Below, in pieces: positions 45,860 through 55,437 of a DNA stretch of 64,000 bases. Every line of letters begins with the position of its first letter. Position 1 is the first letter of the stretch. This stretch comes from Quinella sp. 2Q5 (GTDB lineage: Bacteria > Bacillota > Negativicutes > Selenomonadales > Selenomonadaceae), in assembly GCA_015206785.1 (NCBI GenBank), contig JADEZQ010000005.1, positions 31,278 to 95,277 of the forward strand, written 5' to 3'. A program made the position numbers and the translations under genes. The notes under the pieces were generated by a model. That model was given only the letters and a program-made list of their open reading frames with translations, ran no database searches and was not told where the DNA came from.

Positions 45860-47002
45860 TTGAAACGAATCAAATCGTCTGCCGGCAAACATAAACCGCG
45901 CGAAGCATCGCCCGCCGTTCAAGCACCGATTGCGCCCGTCGCGGCAGTGCCGACCGTCAGCGTCATTATCCCGATGTACAACTCCGAGCGATATATCGGC
46001 TCGTGCGTGGCAAGCGTGCTCAACCAGACGCTCAAGAATTTGGAAGTTGTCTGCGTGGACGACTGCTCAACCGACAACACCGTCAAAATCGTCAGCGAGA
46101 TGGCGCAGAAGGATAACCGCATTCGTCTCATTCGCCACGGAAGGAACTCCGGTGCGGCAGGTCAGCCGCGCAACACCGGCATGCGCATGAGCCGCGGCAA
46201 ATACATCGGCTTCCTCGACAGCGACGACATGTACACGCCCACGGCTATGGCTGAACTCGTCGAAGTCGCCGAAAAGTTCCAAGCCGACGTCGTTCACACC
46301 GAGCAGGTCTACTTCCCCGAAAATCAAGTTATCGACGTGACGCCCGAAACCAAGTTCACCACCTTCAGCAAGGAGAAGGGCGGCTTCTGCACCGAGCCGA
46401 CGCTTGAGACCGACAACCTTGCCCAGCGCGTCCAGATGTTTTGCACGGGACGGCTCTTCGGTTGGGTGCACAACAAACTTTACCGCCGCGATTACCTGAT
46501 GGAAAAAAATCTGCGCTTCGACGACTTGTTGACCAGCGAGGATATCGTCTTCTACTTCAAGGTCGTGTGCACTGCCCCGCGCCTCGTGCGAGTACCAAAC
46601 ATCATATACATCTATCGCCACAACCCCAACTCAATCACGCGCAAGATGGTTTCCATTGAACAGAGCCTGCACGCCCTCACTCACCTGATGATCGAAGGCT
46701 CCAAGGTTATGGACGACTTCATGGCGGATTACACGTTCTTCGTCAAGAACCCCGCCTATCGCCAGCTGCCGATTGATTACATCGTTCAGCAACATTTGAT
46801 CTGGACGCAGCGTTTCTACGACAAATACACCACCGCGCAGCTCGACGCGCTGATTCGCAAGGAGCTCAGCAAATATTGCGGGGACTTCGTGCCGTTCTTC
46901 GCGTATCTGTACGGCGCGATTCACAACTACCGCCAGCGGCTCATCAACTTCGACAAGCAGGTCAAAGAGCTTCAAGCCAAGCTTCCGCCCGAAACGAAAT
47001 GA
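45860..47002 (+). CDS. Glycosyltransferase family 2 (copy 1)
   Basis: A 380-residue cytosolic GT-A enzyme. VSVIIPMYNSERYIGSCVAS opens the domain at about residue 33, VVCVDDCSTDNT binds nucleotide sugar, and YIGFLDSDDMY is the metal-binding DxD. Residues 1-30 are a basic, Ala/Pro-rich leader. The C-terminal third is helical with YRQRLINFDKQVKELQAK. The start is TTG 45860, 7 nt after GGAGG. It is a paralogue of the next gene; the acceptor sugar is unknown. Confidence 0.88.
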   Translation: MKRIKSSAGKHKPREASPAVQAPIAPVAAVPTVSVIIPMYNSERYIGSCVASVLNQTLKNLEVVCVDDCSTDNTVKIVSEMAQKDNRIRLIRHGRNSGAAGQPRNTGMRMSRGKYIGFLDSDDMYTPTAMAELVEVAEKFQADVVHTEQVYFPENQVIDVTPETKFTTFSKEKGGFCTEPTLETDNLAQRVQMFCTGRLFGWVHNKLYRRDYLMEKNLRFDDLLTSEDIVFYFKVVCTAPRLVRVPNIIYIYRHNPNSITRKMVSIEQSLHALTHLMIEGSKVMDDFMADYTFFVKNPAYRQLPIDYIVQQHLIWTQRFYDKYTTAQLDALIRKELSKYCGDFVPFFAYLYGAIHNYRQRLINFDKQVKELQAKLPPETK

Positions 47003-47033
47003 TTTGCCCGCCGCCACGTAAAGGAGTCGTCTC

Positions 47034-48125
47034 ATGCAAAAGAAAAATCGTCATCCGAAAAAATCCGTCGCACCCGTCGCGGAAAAAATTCCGCTCGTCA
47101 GCGTCATTATCCCAATGTTCAATTCCGAACGATATATCGCCGACGGACTAGACAGTTTGCTGGCGCAGACCTTCCAAAATTTTGAAGTTGTTGTCGTCGA
47201 CGATTGCTCCACCGATAACAGCGTCGAAGTCGTTGAAAGTTTTTCCGAACGTTTCGGCAGACGACTCCACGTCCTCAAGCTTCCAAAAAACAGCGGCACC
47301 CCCAACGCTCCGCGCAACGTTGGCATTCAGTTCGCACGCGGAAAGTATATCGCGTTCCTCGACAGCGACGACCTTTATTACACGAAAACCGCGCTTGAGG
47401 AATTGGCTGCGCTTGCCGAAGAACATCAGGCGGACGTCGTTCACACGGATACTTTTTTCATGGCAAATGACAAGCCGGGAAATTTCTCGCCCGCCGATTT
47501 AATAATCTGTCAGCGACAAAAACTGCCGCCTTTGAGTGCGCCGACGTTTGAAACGCCCGACCTGGCACAACGAATTCGTCAATGGGTAAATCGCGGCTAC
47601 AACTGGGAGCCGTTCACGATGTTTTGCAAAAGAGATTTTTTGATTGCCAAGCAAATTTATTTTCCGGAAATGCTCAATGACGGCGACAGATTGTTCAGCT
47701 TCCGGCTACTGTGCTTGACCGAAAAATTTTTGCGCGTGCCGAACGTTATTTACATTTTCAGACAGCGAGCCGATTCGGTCTCACATAAAAAATTTCCCAC
47801 GCCGGAGCAACACTTCAACAAATGGTTCCACGTTTTGCGTGACGGAATCAACGAATTTGAACGCATCATGGCGTCAGTGGATTTTTTCGACAAGCGACCC
47901 GATTATCATTACGCCGTGCTGAATTTTTTTGCGCAAGAAATGTTTTGGCAGTTGTCGCCGCATAATTTGCGACTCCCTTTATTTGCGTTCGACGACATGC
48001 TCAAGAAAGAATTTTCGTCCGACGACGCGCCGCTTGCCGCGTATATGTTCAACACGCTCAATATTTACCGATTGCAGATAATGGAACTTCAGCAGGAACT
48101 TAACGCGCTGAAACAATCCCGCTGA
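47034..48125 (+). CDS. Glycosyltransferase family 2 (copy 2)
   Basis: A 363-residue paralogue of the preceding enzyme, with VSVIIPMFNSERYIADGLDS, VVVVDDCSTDNSVEVVES and YIAFLDSDDLYY in the same order, and a shared central part (DLAQRIRQWVNRGYNW; VPNVIYIFRQRADSVSHKK). It is richer in AT than its neighbour (many AAA, TTT and ATT codons), so the two copies may have diverged for some time or have different origin. ATG 47034 follows AAAGGAG. Terminated by the hairpin at 48130. Confidence 0.87.
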   Translation: MQKKNRHPKKSVAPVAEKIPLVSVIIPMFNSERYIADGLDSLLAQTFQNFEVVVVDDCSTDNSVEVVESFSERFGRRLHVLKLPKNSGTPNAPRNVGIQFARGKYIAFLDSDDLYYTKTALEELAALAEEHQADVVHTDTFFMANDKPGNFSPADLIICQRQKLPPLSAPTFETPDLAQRIRQWVNRGYNWEPFTMFCKRDFLIAKQIYFPEMLNDGDRLFSFRLLCLTEKFLRVPNVIYIFRQRADSVSHKKFPTPEQHFNKWFHVLRDGINEFERIMASVDFFDKRPDYHYAVLNFFAQEMFWQLSPHNLRLPLFAFDDMLKKEFSSDDAPLAAYMFNTLNIYRLQIMELQQELNALKQSR

Positions 48126-48129
48126 AAAA

Positions 48130-48161
48130 AATTTATCCCCGCTGCGTGACGGGGATTTTTT
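48130..48161. terminator. Bidirectional intrinsic terminator between the glycosyltransferase and prfA
   Basis: ATCCCCG-CTGCGTGA-CGGGGAT followed by TTTTT, with an A-run on the other side. It overlaps the prfA stop codon on the minus strand. Confidence 0.85.
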
Positions 48162-49227
48162 AGTTTGCGGCGGATAATTTCTTCGCACGGTCGGCGGTGA
48201 TTAGGGCGTTGATGATTTCGTCTAGGTCGCCGTTCAAAACCGCGTCGAGCTTGTGGAGCGTCAGCCCGATTCGGTGGTCGGTGACGCGTCCTTGCGGAAA
48301 ATTGTATGTGCGGATTCTGCCGCTTCTGTCGCCCGAACCGACTTGCAACTTCCGGTCCGCGGCAATTGCCTCGGTCTGTTCACGCAACGCCAAATCTTTC
48401 ACGCGGGCACGAAGGACGCGCATAGCCTTCTCCTTGTTCTTGAGCTGGGACTTTTCGTCTTGGCATTGAACGACGACGCCCGTGGGCAGGTGAACGATTC
48501 GCACGGCAGTTTCCGTTCGGTTGACATATTGACCGCCCGCGCCGCTCGCGCAGTAAGTGTCGATTCGCAGGTCTGCGGGGTTGATGGTGACGTCGACTTC
48601 AGCGGCTTCGGGCATGACGGCGACGGTGACCGCGCTGGTGTGGATTCTGCCGCCGCTCTCGGTGACGGGCACGCGTTGCACGCGATGAATGCCGCTCTCG
48701 TACTTGAGTCGGCTGTAAGCACCCGCGCCGTCCACAGTGAAAGAAATTTCCTTGATGCCGCCCAACGTCGTGGTGTTGGACTCGACGACATCCACGCGCC
48801 AACCTTGCCGCTCGGCGTAGCGTGTGTACATGCGGAAGACGTCGCCGGCAAAGAGCGTCGCCTCTTCGCCACCGACGCCGCCGCGAATTTCCATGATAAC
48901 GTTGCGGTCGTCGTTGGGGTCTTTTGGCAACAGCAACAGCGGCAATTCGGCATCAAGTTCGGCTTTGGCGTGGCGCAGGTCGTTCAGCTCTTCCGCCGCC
49001 AAAAGTTTCAGGTCGTCGTCGCGCGAAGTCTCCAGCAAAGTTTTGTCCTCGTCGATTTGCTCAAGCAGTCGTCGATATTGGCGCACCTTCTTGATGATGG
49101 GTTCAAGCGCAGCGTGTTCGCGAGTGAGTGCGGTGAATTTTTCCACGTCCGCGATTGTTGACGGGTCGCCCAGGCGCGATTCGATTTCGCCGAAATGATC
49201 TTCCACCGCCCGAAGTTTTTCAAGCAT
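48160..49227 (-). CDS. prfA: Peptide chain release factor 1
   Basis: RF1 ends translation at UAA and UAG. The 355-residue protein has the tripeptide anticodon region RVPVTESGGRIHTSAVTV (PxT type, so RF1 and not RF2) and the catalytic GGQ in ASGAGGQYVNRTETAVRI. ATG 49227 is chosen as MLEKLRAVEDHFGEIES is the standard N-terminus; it overlaps the sufU stop by 8 nt. prmC, which methylates the GGQ glutamine and often follows prfA, is not seen. Confidence 0.96.
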   Translation of the reverse strand: MLEKLRAVEDHFGEIESRLGDPSTIADVEKFTALTREHAALEPIIKKVRQYRRLLEQIDEDKTLLETSRDDDLKLLAAEELNDLRHAKAELDAELPLLLLPKDPNDDRNVIMEIRGGVGGEEATLFAGDVFRMYTRYAERQGWRVDVVESNTTTLGGIKEISFTVDGAGAYSRLKYESGIHRVQRVPVTESGGRIHTSAVTVAVMPEAAEVDVTINPADLRIDTYCASGAGGQYVNRTETAVRIVHLPTGVVVQCQDEKSQLKNKEKAMRVLRARVKDLALREQTEAIAADRKLQVGSGDRSGRIRTYNFPQGRVTDHRIGLTLHKLDAVLNGDLDEIINALITADRAKKLSAAN

Positions 49228-49657
49228 GCGCGTCACCGTCCGTGATTGCGGCTTCGAGCGTGTGCCAAGCGAGCGTCGCGCACTTGACGCGGGCGGGCAT
49301 GGTCGAAATATTTTTGAGCGCGGCGGCGTCGTCGAGGGCGGCAAGTGTGTCGTCGTCGGTGATGTCGCCGTGAATCATCGCGATAAAAATTTCGGCAAGC
49401 CTCTTCGCTTCGGTGATGGGTTTGCCGCGCAGAAGCTCAATCATCATGTCGGTGGACGCCTGAGAGATTGCGCAACCCGTCCCGCCGAACGACGCGTCGA
49501 CAATCTTTCCGTCGGCAATTTCCAGCTGCAAGGTTATGTCGTCGCCGCAAGATGGGTTATGACCGCGTTCGGTGTGCGTGGCGTGCGGCAAGGTTCGTCT
49601 GTTTTCGGGCGAGCGGCTGTGTTCGGCGATGAGTTCAGTGTAAATGTTTTCAAGCAA
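49220..49657 (-). CDS. sufU: Iron-sulfur cluster assembly scaffold SufU
   Basis: SufU takes sulfur from SufS in the Gram-positive Suf pathway. The 145-residue protein has the three cysteines in HNPSCGDDITLQLE, GGTGCAISQASTDMM and ARVKCATLAWHTLE, and the roughly 20-residue insert before the last cysteine (HGDITDDDTLAALDDAAALK) that distinguishes SufU from IscU. The start is TTG 49657, inside the end of sufS, with AGGAG 11 nt upstream. Confidence 0.93.
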   Translation of the reverse strand: MLENIYTELIAEHSRSPENRRTLPHATHTERGHNPSCGDDITLQLEIADGKIVDASFGGTGCAISQASTDMMIELLRGKPITEAKRLAEIFIAMIHGDITDDDTLAALDDAAALKNISTMPARVKCATLAWHTLEAAITDGDAHA

Positions 49658-50867
49658 GATGCATCACGCTCCTAACGGATTGCACGGCGTCAAGCAGGCG
49701 TTCGACGTCGCGGCGCGTGTTGTAGAAGTAGAAGCTGGCTCGGCACGTTGCGGATTGCCCAAGATATTTCGTCAGCGGCTGTGCGCAATGATGACCGGCA
49801 CGAATAGCGACGCCCGCCGCGTCGAGAATCGTTGCCACGTCGTGCGGATGAACGTCGCGGATATTGAACGAGATGATTCCGATTTTGTTGGCGACGTCGC
49901 AACCGTACAGTTCGACATAGGGCAGACGTTTCAACTCGGCGATGGCGAAGGTCGTCAGGTCGCGTTCAATGCGTTCAATCTCGTCGAAGCCGACGCCGTT
50001 GATGTAGTCGATTGCCGCGCTCAAGCCGGCCGCTCCGCCGACGTTCTGCGTGCCCGCCTCAAATTTTTGCGGCAGCTCGGCGAAGGTCGTTTCCTGTTCG
50101 GTGACGTACTCAATCATATCGCCGCCGCGAAGGAACGGGGGCATTTCGTCCAGCAGATGACGCTTGCCGTAGAGGACGCCGATTCCCATGGGCGAGAGCA
50201 TTTTGTGACCGGAGAACGCCAGAAAGTCCGCGTCAAGGTCGCCGACGTCAACGGGGACGTGCGGAACGGATTGCGCACCGTCGACGACGATGACCGAGCC
50301 GACTTCGTGAGCACGCGCCGCCAGAGCTTTGATGTCGTTGACGATGCCGAGCACGTTGGAGATGTGAGTGACGGCGAAAATTTTCGTTCGCCGCGTCAGC
50401 TTCGCAGCGATGTCTGCGGCGGAAAGGTTGCCGTCCGCGTCGAGGTAGACGTAATTGAGTTTGGCACCCGTCGCGCGTGCAACCATCTGCCAGGGCACCA
50501 GGTTGGAATGGTGTTCGGCAACGGTGATCAGAATTTCGTCGTCGGCATGAAGATTAGTCAACCCATAGCTGTAGGCGACCAGGTTCAACGATTCGGTGGC
50601 GTTCTTGGTGAAAATAATTTCGCGCCCGTCAGCACCGATGAAGTCGGCAACTTTGCGGCGGGCGTCCTCGTAGACTTTGGTCGCCTTGACGCTCAGCTCA
50701 TAAACGCCGCGGTGAGGGTTGGCATTGCAACCGCCGTAGTAGCCGCAGATGGAACGAACGACGCCTTCGGGCTTTTGAGTGGTCGCGCTGTTGTCGAGAT
50801 AGGCGAGCGCGTTTCCGTTCATCTTGCCGCGCAATATCGGGAAGTCGTTCAAAAAGTTTTTAGTCAC
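49650..50867 (-). CDS. sufS: Cysteine desulfurase SufS
   Basis: SufS removes sulfur from cysteine with PLP and hands it to SufU. The 405-residue protein has YLDNSATTQKPEGVV, the PLP-binding Lys in AFSGHKMLSPMGIGVLYG, and the active-site Cys in RAGHHCAQPL. The start is GTG 50867 (7 nt after GGAGG), 8 nt inside sufD; the TTG at 50873 is too close to the ribosome site. Confidence 0.95.
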   Translation of the reverse strand: MTKNFLNDFPILRGKMNGNALAYLDNSATTQKPEGVVRSICGYYGGCNANPHRGVYELSVKATKVYEDARRKVADFIGADGREIIFTKNATESLNLVAYSYGLTNLHADDEILITVAEHHSNLVPWQMVARATGAKLNYVYLDADGNLSAADIAAKLTRRTKIFAVTHISNVLGIVNDIKALAARAHEVGSVIVVDGAQSVPHVPVDVGDLDADFLAFSGHKMLSPMGIGVLYGKRHLLDEMPPFLRGGDMIEYVTEQETTFAELPQKFEAGTQNVGGAAGLSAAIDYINGVGFDEIERIERDLTTFAIAELKRLPYVELYGCDVANKIGIISFNIRDVHPHDVATILDAAGVAIRAGHHCAQPLTKYLGQSATCRASFYFYNTRRDVERLLDAVQSVRSVMHLA

Positions 50868-51603
50868 GGTCAAGCCTCCTCCTCAACGTGTCGGACAGTT
50901 CGGCGCGAAGATTTTCGTCGGTGATCTTGTCGACAACGGGTGCGAACGCCGCTTCGACAATCAGCCGCCGAGCCTGCGACGTGTCGAGTCCGCGACTCAT
51001 CAGGTAAAAAATTTTTTCCTCGTCCAGCTTGCCGACGCTAACGGCGTGATGACCGTCCACTTCGTCTTCGGCGGCGAGCATCAACGGCACGGAACGATTG
51101 CGCGTGCCCGACGACAAAACGACGACTTCTTCCACTTCGCGCCCGACGGAACCTTTGGCACCGCGTTGAAAGTCGAGCGTCCCGCGGAAAATTTTATCGC
51201 AGCTGTCGGTCAAAGCTCCGCGCACAGTCATCGTCGCCGAAGTCTGTTTGCCGCGCTGACGAATGACATAATTGTAATCGAGCCGCCGCGTGCCGAAGCC
51301 GAAGTAAACCGCCGTCAAGTCCGCAGTAGCTTCGTCGCCGGTCAAATCAATCTCCACGTCCGCCGAGCAATTGCCGCCGCCCACGTCCGCCGCGACGAAC
51401 TGAACACGTGCGCCCTTGCCGACGGAAATTCTCACGCGGCGAGCTCTGTCGTCGTCAGCGGTGTTCACGTCAAACACGGTGTGCGTCTGTCCGTCGGGCA
51501 CGCTGATAATTTTTTCGTCGACGGGCGCGGCTGTCTCCATGTCGTTAATGCCGAGCCACCGCCACGAGCGCAAAGGTATCCGCGCAAAAATTTTCTCGTC
51601 CAC
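50860..51603 (-). CDS. sufD: SufD-like Fe-S assembly protein, short form
   Basis: A 247-residue SufB/SufD-family protein; the usual SufD has about 400 residues. It shows the beta-helix core (RRLDYNYVIRQRGKQTSATM, RGTLDFQRGAKGSVGREVEE) and the C-terminal helical part (DEEKIFYLMSRGLDTSQARR). The N-terminal helical domain is much reduced. SufB and SufC are not beside it, so it would pair with proteins coded elsewhere. GTG 51603 follows GGAGG. It sits between ruvA and sufS. Confidence 0.85.
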   Translation of the reverse strand: MDEKIFARIPLRSWRWLGINDMETAAPVDEKIISVPDGQTHTVFDVNTADDDRARRVRISVGKGARVQFVAADVGGGNCSADVEIDLTGDEATADLTAVYFGFGTRRLDYNYVIRQRGKQTSATMTVRGALTDSCDKIFRGTLDFQRGAKGSVGREVEEVVVLSSGTRNRSVPLMLAAEDEVDGHHAVSVGKLDEEKIFYLMSRGLDTSQARRLIVEAAFAPVVDKITDENLRAELSDTLRRRLDRD

Positions 51604-51636
51604 AGCTCTCCCTCCATTTGCAAATCATTGTACACG

Positions 51637-52230
51637 TCACGCGAACCGATTCAGTTGCGCCAGTGCCAGCTTGATGAGCCGGTCGACTGTGGCATCGGGC
51701 GGGGAATTTTGCAACGCCGTTGAAATTTCCGCCGCGCTGTAGCCCAAAGCCTCCAGAGCTTCGGACGCCTCTTGCAATGCCGCCGACGGGGTCGGTGCCG
51801 ATTGAATCTGCGCGGGAAAATTTTCGGCGAGTATTAGGATTTTTTCCTTGAGCTCCAAGACGATTCGTTCGGCGGATTTTTTTCCGATGCCAGGCAGCCG
51901 CGTCAGGGTCTTCACGTCTTGAGCGGCGACGGCGCGCGCGAAGTCTGCCGCGGAAATTTTCGACACGATTGCCAGCGCAGACCTTGCCCCGATTCCCGAA
52001 ACCGTCAGCAACAATTCAAACAGCTCGAACGTCGTCCGCTCCGTCATGCCGAAGAGATTGATGGCGTCTTCGCGAACGGCGGTGTGAATGAAAAATTCCG
52101 CCGCCGCTCCAACCGACAGAGTTTGCCGCGTCCTCTCGTCAACGAAAATTCTGTAGCCGACGCCGTTGACGTCGAGTATGCAGGCGTCGCCGAAGACGAA
52201 CTTGACCTTGCCGCTAAGGTAACCGATCAT
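51637..52230 (-). CDS. ruvA: Holliday junction helicase subunit RuvA
   Basis: RuvA holds Holliday junctions for the RuvB motor. The 197-residue protein begins MIGYLSGKVKFVFGDACILD, has the helix-hairpin-helix pairs VSGIGARSALAIVSKIS and LPGIGKKSAERIVLELK, and a C-terminal RuvB-binding domain (EALEALGYSAAEISTALQ). ATG 52230 lies 3 nt after the ruvC stop. ruvB does not follow. Confidence 0.95.
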   Translation of the reverse strand: MIGYLSGKVKFVFGDACILDVNGVGYRIFVDERTRQTLSVGAAAEFFIHTAVREDAINLFGMTERTTFELFELLLTVSGIGARSALAIVSKISAADFARAVAAQDVKTLTRLPGIGKKSAERIVLELKEKILILAENFPAQIQSAPTPSAALQEASEALEALGYSAAEISTALQNSPPDATVDRLIKLALAQLNRFA

Positions 52231-52233
52231 CGC

Positions 52234-52734
52234 TCACGCCTCCAAAAAATTCCTGCGCATGGGCGAGTTAGCCTCATACCCCGCGGCGATTGCGATAGCC
52301 AAAGCGTCGGCAGCGTCGTCGGGCTTGGGCGGGGCGTCCAGCTCCAAAATTCTCGTGACCATGCCGATGACCTGAGCCTTGTCCGCGCCGCCGTAACCGG
52401 TGATCGATTGCTTGACCTCGTTGGGCGTGATCTCTATGACGTCCAAATTATTTTGCGCCGCGCTCAACAGCACGATGCCGCGAGCCTGACCGACGGGGAT
52501 GGCGGTGGTTGCGTTCCTGCCAAAGAAAAGTTTTTCCACGCCCATAACGTCGGGGTGGAAAGATTTTATCAGCGCGTCAAGTTCCGTGTGAATCTTTAGC
52601 AGACGGTCTTGCATGCGGGCTTTGGGGCTGGTGGTGATGACGCCGAAACTTTTGGCGACGAGCCGTCCGTTGTCGTGTTCAACCAAACCGTAGCCGCAGA
52701 TTGCAGAGCCGGGGTCGATTCCCAACGCCAACAT
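52234..52734 (-). CDS. ruvC: Holliday junction resolvase RuvC
   Basis: RuvC is the endonuclease that cuts Holliday junctions. In the 166-residue protein the acidic residues are in LGIDPGSAICGYG (Asp near 6), MGVEKLFFGRNA (Glu near 67) and PDDAADALAIAIA (two Asp). ATG 52734 shares its last base with the yebC stop (TGATG), so yebC-ruvC-ruvA is a coupled run. Confidence 0.95.
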   Translation of the reverse strand: MLALGIDPGSAICGYGLVEHDNGRLVAKSFGVITTSPKARMQDRLLKIHTELDALIKSFHPDVMGVEKLFFGRNATTAIPVGQARGIVLLSAAQNNLDVIEITPNEVKQSITGYGGADKAQVIGMVTRILELDAPPKPDDAADALAIAIAAGYEANSPMRRNFLEA

Positions 52735-53462
52735 CACTCGGCGAACTCGTAATTGCCGTAAACATTTTGAACGTCGTCGTCCTCGTCGAGCGCGTCCAAA
52801 AGTTTTTGCATCTTCTCGGCGTCCTTGTCGGACAGGGTGACGGTCGTGTCGGGCACCTGCGTAATCTCAGCGGTGGCGGTCTCGATTCCCTTTTCGGCAA
52901 GCGCGGCCTCAATCGCGTTGAAGTCGTCGGGGTCAGCGGTTATCTCGAAGGCGTCGTCGTCTGCGCTGAAGTCTTCGGCACCGGCGTCCATGGCAATTTC
53001 CATCAGCGCATCTTCGTCGTCGAAGGTCTCCTTGTCCACGGTGAAGACTGCCTTCTGCTTGAACATCCAGCCGACGCAGCCGTTCTCGCCGAGGTTGCCG
53101 CCGTGCTTGCTGAAGATGTGGCGAATGTTCGCCGCCGTACGGTTGCGGTTGTCGGTGAGGATATCGAGCATCAGAGCCGCGCCGCCGGGGCCGTAGCCCT
53201 CGTAAGTGATCTCTTCGTAGTTTGACGTGTCGGACGCGCCGAGCCCCTTTTGAATCGCGCGGTTGATGTTGTCTTTGGTGACGTTGTTGGATTTCGCTTT
53301 CGACAGCGCGAGCTTTAGGCGCATGTTTCCGGTCGGGTCTGCGCCGCCCATCTTCACGGCGATTGTGATCTCGCGGCTGATCTTGGTCGTCATTGCCCCG
53401 CGGATTGCGTCGTTGGCTCCCTTCTTGCGTTTAATCGTCGCCCACTTGGAATGTCCTGACAT
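52734..53462 (-). CDS. yebC: YebC/PmpR-family regulator or translation factor
   Basis: The 242-residue protein has the family start MSGHSKWATIKRKKGANDAI, then YEGYGPGGAALMLDILTDNR and a C-terminal acidic third (DALDEDDDVQNVYGNYEF). YebC family members act as transcription regulators (ruvC neighbours) and, in newer work, help translation of proline runs; which applies here is unknown. ATG 53462 follows AGAGGAG. The TCACTGCG-type repeat is absent in front, but a weak similarity to its tail lies at 53500-53535. Confidence 0.94.
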   Translation of the reverse strand: MSGHSKWATIKRKKGANDAIRGAMTTKISREITIAVKMGGADPTGNMRLKLALSKAKSNNVTKDNINRAIQKGLGASDTSNYEEITYEGYGPGGAALMLDILTDNRNRTAANIRHIFSKHGGNLGENGCVGWMFKQKAVFTVDKETFDDEDALMEIAMDAGAEDFSADDDAFEITADPDDFNAIEAALAEKGIETATAEITQVPDTTVTLSDKDAEKMQKLLDALDEDDDVQNVYGNYEFAE

Positions 53463-53536
53463 ATCTTGTTCGCTCCTCTGCTGAAATTATTTTGACCGCA
53501 ACGCGGTCGGGTTGTGTGCTCAGGAAACGGGCACGG

Positions 53537-54133
53537 TCACTTGCCGACATAACGATAGACTTCCGTCCAGCCTCTGCCTTGCGCTTCATAGAAGTCGATC
53601 TCGCCGCCTTGGTCGCCCGTCTCATAGTGACCTTGATTTTTGGGATTGTTCACGCCGCGAGCTTCAACCGTCTTGCCGTCGCCCATGTAAATCGCCACGT
53701 GGAATTGCGGGCGGCAAAGAATATCTCCGCGGCGCAGGTCGTTGCAAACTTGAGCCCACGGAAATTTTTGCCAGCCGCCGAGCGTTTGCAAGTCCGCCCA
53801 AATGGTATCGGCGTCGCCGCTGAGCTGTCTGCCGCCGTATCGAGCCATGTACGCGGGATTTTTTTCCCAGGCACCGATGATATCGAAGCCCGCTTGTTGA
53901 AAGGCGTGATAGACCAGCGACGAGCAGTCATAGTCGGGACCTTCGCGGCTGCCCGTGTAAGGTCTGGCGGGCGTAGCGTTCTCTGCGCCCTGCGAATAGC
54001 CGCACGCGGGGTTGTTGGCAATGTCAATCGCCCAGCTAACGGCGGACTCCACGCGCGAATCGATTGCTTGCGCCGAAGAATTCATCACGGTCATCATAAC
54101 GAACATCACCGCCGCAAAAATTTTTTTGGTCAT
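53537..54133 (-). CDS. Exported NlpC/P60 cysteine peptidase (peptidoglycan hydrolase)
   Basis: The 198-residue protein has a signal peptide ([20 protein letters not shown], cut near AQA) and one NlpC/P60 domain: catalytic Cys70 in [19 protein letters not shown], His145 in [20 protein letters not shown]. It has no SH3 or LysM targeting module. It probably cleaves peptide cross-links in peptidoglycan. ATG 54133 overlaps the tyrS stop by 4 nt (ATGA), so it is translated with tyrS, an odd partner. Confidence 0.88.
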   Translation of the reverse strand: MTKKIFAAVMFVMMTVMNSSAQAIDSRVESAVSWAIDIANNPACGYSQGAENATPARPYTGSREGPDYDCSSLVYHAFQQAGFDIIGAWEKNPAYMARYGGRQLSGDADTIWADLQTLGGWQKFPWAQVCNDLRRGDILCRPQFHVAIYMGDGKTVEARGVNNPKNQGHYETGDQGGEIDFYEAQGRGWTEVYRYVGK

Positions 54134-55344
54134 GCGTTCATCACTCGGAAAAATTTTTTCTTGCCTTTGCGGACGACGGCAGCACCGTCGACAAAATCGT
54201 CAGCCGACAAAACGTAATCGACGTCGGAAATTTTTTCGTCGTTGAGCGTCAAACCGTTCTGCGCCATGAGCCGACGACCCTCCGCCTTGGATTCGATGAT
54301 CTTCGCCGCGTGCAGGACGTCCAGCAACTTGCGACCGACGGCGTCAGAGATTTCGACGCGCGGCATGTTCTCGGACGATTGCCCCGCAAAAATTTCTGCG
54401 GCGGCGGCTTGAGCTTGGTCTGCGGCTTCGACGCCGTGCACGAGCTTGGTGACTTCATACGCCAAAATTTTCTTCGCATCGTTGATTTGCGCGCCTTCCA
54501 AACTCGACAGGCGGTTAACTTCGTCCATCGGCAGGAACGTCAGCAAACTCAGGCACGTCTTGACGTCGGCGTCGTCGACATTGCGCCAATACTGATAGAA
54601 GTCGTAGGGCGAAACCTTATCGGCGTCGAGCCAGAGCGCACCGCCGGCAGTCTTGCCCATCTTCGTGCCGTCGGATTTTAGCAGCAACTTGTTCGTCAGC
54701 CCGTAAGCCGCGCGACCGGTTTTGCGGCGGGTGAGTTCAACGCCCGCAATGATATTCGACCACTGATCATCGCCGCCCATCTGCAAGACGCAATCGTAAT
54801 CGCCGTTGAGCTTGTAGAAGTCGTAAGCCTGCATCACCATGTAGTTGAACTCCAGGAACGTCAAGCCCTTCTCCCAGCGTTGCTTGTAGCATTCGGCGGC
54901 GAGCATGCGGTTGACGGTGAAGTGTGCGCCGACTTCGCGCAGCAGATCGATGTAGCCGAGCTTGCGGAGCCAATCGCCGTTGTTAACCATCAGAGCCTTG
55001 CCGTCGCTGAAGTCGATGAAGCGTGCGATTTGTTCTTTGAAGCGATTGCAGTTGTGTTCGATAGTCTCGTCAGTCATAACCTTGCGAAGATCACTGCGTC
55101 CCGAAGGATCGCCGACGGTGCCCGTGCCGCCGCCGACCAAGCAAATCGGGCGGTGCCCTGCCCGTTGCATGTGAGCCATCACCATCAGCGCGATGAAGTG
55201 CCCCGCGTGCAAGCTGTCGGCCGTGGGGTCGAAGCCGATATAGAACGTGACCTTCTGCGAGCCGAGGAGCTTACGGACTTCTTCGGCGTCGGTGCACTGC
55301 GCGATGAACCCGCGCTCCGTCAAAGTGTCGAATACGTTTGCCAA
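54130..55344 (-). CDS. tyrS: Tyrosyl-tRNA synthetase
   Basis: TyrS charges tRNA-Tyr. The class I motifs are SLHAGHF (HIGH) and [10 protein letters not shown] (KMSKS), with [16 protein letters not shown] and [13 protein letters not shown] giving tyrosine specificity. A C-terminal S4-like RNA domain follows ([20 protein letters not shown]). The start is TTG 55344, 8 nt after AAGGAGG; a GTG at 55365 would lie on the ribosome site. No T-box leader is visible in the 60 nt before it. Confidence 0.95.
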   Translation of the reverse strand: MANVFDTLTERGFIAQCTDAEEVRKLLGSQKVTFYIGFDPTADSLHAGHFIALMVMAHMQRAGHRPICLVGGGTGTVGDPSGRSDLRKVMTDETIEHNCNRFKEQIARFIDFSDGKALMVNNGDWLRKLGYIDLLREVGAHFTVNRMLAAECYKQRWEKGLTFLEFNYMVMQAYDFYKLNGDYDCVLQMGGDDQWSNIIAGVELTRRKTGRAAYGLTNKLLLKSDGTKMGKTAGGALWLDADKVSPYDFYQYWRNVDDADVKTCLSLLTFLPMDEVNRLSSLEGAQINDAKKILAYEVTKLVHGVEAADQAQAAAAEIFAGQSSENMPRVEISDAVGRKLLDVLHAAKIIESKAEGRRLMAQNGLTLNDEKISDVDYVLSADDFVDGAAVVRKGKKKFFRVMNA

Positions 55345-55437
55345 AATGTTTGCCTCCTTTTTCACGCGGGCATTATATCAGACAACCAACCGCGGTGCAA
55401 AAATTTTTCGGCGGCGATTGTCTTCGCGGCGTTATGT

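Noticed and set aside
53500..53536. Seventh copy of the dispersed repeat between yebC and the NlpC gene
   Set aside because: Only the tail (GGTCGGGTTGTG...ACGGGCACGGTCAC) is loosely similar; no head hairpin, so it may be chance or a decayed remnant.
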